Positions 14,001 through 14,697 of a stretch of DNA of 14,697 nucleotides are shown one piece after another. Origin of the DNA: Armatimonadota bacterium (lineage in GTDB: Bacteria > Armatimonadota > JAAZEB01); contig DUUU01000237.1 in assembly GCA_012841485.1 (NCBI GenBank), positions 1 to 14,697 on the forward strand, given 5' to 3'. Within the stretch, counting starts at the first letter, position 1. Every line of letters begins with the position of its first letter. The position numbers were made by a program, and so were the translations under genes. The notes under the pieces were generated by a model. It was not told the DNA's origin. It saw only the letters and a list, made by a program, of their open reading frames with translations, and ran no database searches.

Positions 14001-14630
14001 GAGTTTGGCGGCCTGCGCTTCACCGATAGCTTCTTCGCCCAGGTGGATCTGGGAACGGCCCAATGGGGTGACAACACCGCCCAGGTGCAGATCCGCAACG
14101 ATCACGACGCGGCCGGCACATTCCGGGTCCGCGCCTACCTAGATGGCCGGGCCGCTGGCGAGACGGAGCCCGTTCGCCTTGAGCCCGGCGCCACCATGAA
14201 GCTCGCTCTCCCCTACCGAATCCGGAAGAGCGGCGAGGCCACGCGCCTCACTCTCCGGGTGGTGGATGGCGAGGAAAAGGAGCGCGCTGCCTGGGAGTGC
14301 ACCGTCACGCCCACCGCGCCCGTGGAGGTTCGTCCGGTCTCCGATCTCTACTACACGACCGATGCCTACCTCCCCCTCGAAGTGGACCTCCGCGCCGGAT
14401 CTGAGACGCTCGCCCAGTCGCGCCTGCGCCTGGAGGTGCTTGCCGGAAGCAAGCGCGTGCTCCCTGTCGTGGAAGTGCCGCGGCTTGAGGGAAGCAGCGG
14501 CTGGGCGGTGTTGCGCGCCGCCGGCCTCGGGCCCGGTGCCTACCGCGTGCGCGCCACGCTGATCACCGGCGATGGGCAAAGGGTGGACGCGGGCACGCAC
14601 TCGTTCCAGCGGATCACCAGCCCCTACTGA
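11085..14630 (+). CDS. Secreted GH123/DUF4091-type glycoside hydrolase with CBM9-like module
   Basis: An 1181-residue exported protein. Residues 1-25 are a signal peptide (hydrophobic 4-20, cleavage near A-Q-A). Residues about 28-172 form a beta-sandwich like a carbohydrate-binding domain, ending in F-I-D-N-V-R-L. Residues about 206-400 match the beta-sandwich that precedes DUF4091, and about 400-690 the TIM barrel, with H-G-M-N-T-V-G, then Q-P-V-D494-E495-P and the W637-E-A-F-R-E-G-V-D-D-Y-R-Y motif typical of DUF4091. GH123 enzymes (beta-N-acetylgalactosaminidases) use an adjacent Asp-Glu pair in substrate-assisted catalysis; D494-E495 is the obvious candidate, by inference. Residues about 790-982 look like a CBM9/DOMON module (I-D-G-N-L-N-D-P-C-W at its start, D-D-C-V-E-V-F-L-D-P inside). 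The last 200 residues are another beta-rich region I cannot name. Substrate is unknown; many DUF4091 proteins are uncharacterised. No transporter or sulfatase gene is adjacent. Confidence 0.88.
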   Translation: MADFLLRFLLPTLLSLSTLSQAQAAAGVPLGSFETEKEASAWAASGTTTQRVEEHATDGRFALRVVFPGSQRDTWPGVTFRLASPQDWTPYAMLCMDVYNPGQNSLVLSLRVDDAAGKSAFATAAAKPGQQTLEFALDGGAINLGAVARIYPYRRLPREESTLFIDNVRLMTQADVLAQIRARHTEIRLTDTTPPPAATREDQNRGFIVFARSILDLIYPASVPRPHEIGLPMEAFATPGEYEPLSFGVYALQDLTLSVACAGLRGPDGARLSPEQIDVRSTRCLDKRTTYPATEFIHVPTFLERRDQVSIPARQSHRFWLTVHVPDDAQPGLYTGEVLLRTKGREHAVPIRFRVLPFRLPDPRGVAFGMYYTGQGVQDEAQLLADLQDMRQHGMNTVGLCFGMDAARVTYENGRVQIAWDGTSRFERFIEGYRKLGFTEPLLLLADVAQGIAGQGGVSLGSEEYAKRYKAVVRAITAYGKEKGWPEIIWQPVDEPAWQGKEEMDRCLYLLKLLKEAGVRTETDGPGDAFLEQDAGPHTDFWNYNGGLPHADRINQIHKQGAYVWYYNNDVEGYRPEVMRYGAGFLLWKTGADGIFNWEYRGQGGASLYNDLDSPRTDMVYRYLPEGNETGGPATSWEAFREGVDDYRYIALLKDLIAQARRSGKAAVRREAEQADRLLAEMLDSLDFRGRLRGTAAWARAGRDETGMKTLEGPMKVPNGWSFDRYDRARWQVAERILRLRAALGLGQPDEGIAPKRAAAPKPSRNPLVAATFRQGAAMALAPSSGPRRELTVRPTTTAPAIDGNLNDPCWATAAAATGFRLNDSGVLASQQTIARVTYDTRHLYLGIECLEDLVERINARVTEDGGNVWEDDCVEVFLDPDADGKAYYQVVINSRGVKWFAEVGGTQKWQPQLQAAAKLGDRRWFVEVAIPLEDLGPRTSVWGFNIGRERQPEPKELSTWSGLRGNFGQPSEFGGLRFTDSFFAQVDLGTAQWGDNTAQVQIRNDHDAAGTFRVRAYLDGRAAGETEPVRLEPGATMKLALPYRIRKSGEATRLTLRVVDGEEKERAAWECTVTPTAPVEVRPVSDLYYTTDAYLPLEVDLRAGSETLAQSRLRLEVLAGSKRVLPVVEVPRLEGSSGWAVLRAAGLGPGAYRVRATLITGDGQRVDAGTHSFQRITSPY

Positions 14631-14697
14631 GGGGCTTCGCGGTCTTCTCGCCCATCACGGGAGGAAGGCCGCCGGACAGGCAACGAGGCGCCCCGTC
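14631..14697. other. Right end of window, no feature seen
   Basis: 67 bases after the last stop codon. No clear hairpin with T tract and no start of another gene could be supported. Confidence 0.5.

Noticed and set aside
1..14697. CRISPR array, tRNA, rRNA, insertion sequence
   Set aside because: Looked for regularly spaced repeats, tRNA T-loop motifs and transposase motifs; none seen.

Overview
The window is GC-rich (clearly above 60% by eye) and fits a free-living diderm bacterium. It encodes a lipobox-bearing lytic transglycosylase, type IV pilus retraction ATPases, an Fe-S aconitase and a very large secreted GH123/DUF4091-type enzyme with a CBM9-like module. That mix recalls Armatimonadota, or possibly Planctomycetota. 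This is an impression from gene content only, because the window holds no rRNA or other strong taxonomic marker.

Layout. (i) 1-441, minus strand: the N-terminal part of a lipoprotein lytic transglycosylase that runs off the left edge. (ii) 442-735: a divergent intergenic region with one sigma70-like promoter facing each way. (iii) 736-1506, plus: an unrecognised protein with a signal peptide and a C-terminal membrane anchor. (iv) 1750-5463, plus: three consecutive PilT/PilU-family ATPase genes. The first has a diverged PilT signature; the second and third are closer to classical PilT. No other pilus genes are present. (v) 5464-5914: a 451-base gap with a cluster of inverted and direct repeats, a possible promoter, a terminator-like hairpin with competing helices, and a second stem just upstream of the aconitase ribosome binding site. 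(vi) 5915-8620, plus: aconitase AcnA, ending at a strong bidirectional hairpin. (vii) 8739-9185, minus: a small unrecognised protein with a Lys/Arg/Ala-rich tail, driven by a perfect TTGACA-17-TATAAT promoter with operator-like repeats. (viii) 9469-10812, plus: a phosphomannomutase/phosphoglucomutase. (ix) 11085-14630, plus: an 1181-residue secreted multidomain glycoside-hydrolase-like protein, preceded by a leader with a perfect 13-bp inverted repeat and a competing 8-bp pairing.

The genes do not form one pathway. The pilT trio is a functional unit (pilus retraction). Aconitase (TCA cycle) and the hexose-phosphate mutase (sugar-nucleotide supply) are housekeeping genes. The large secreted enzyme points to glycan use. 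The less expected content is the pilT triplication with divergent signatures, the small basic-tailed protein behind an ideal promoter, and the structured leaders in front of acnA and the secreted enzyme. No mobile element, CRISPR array, tRNA or rRNA was found.
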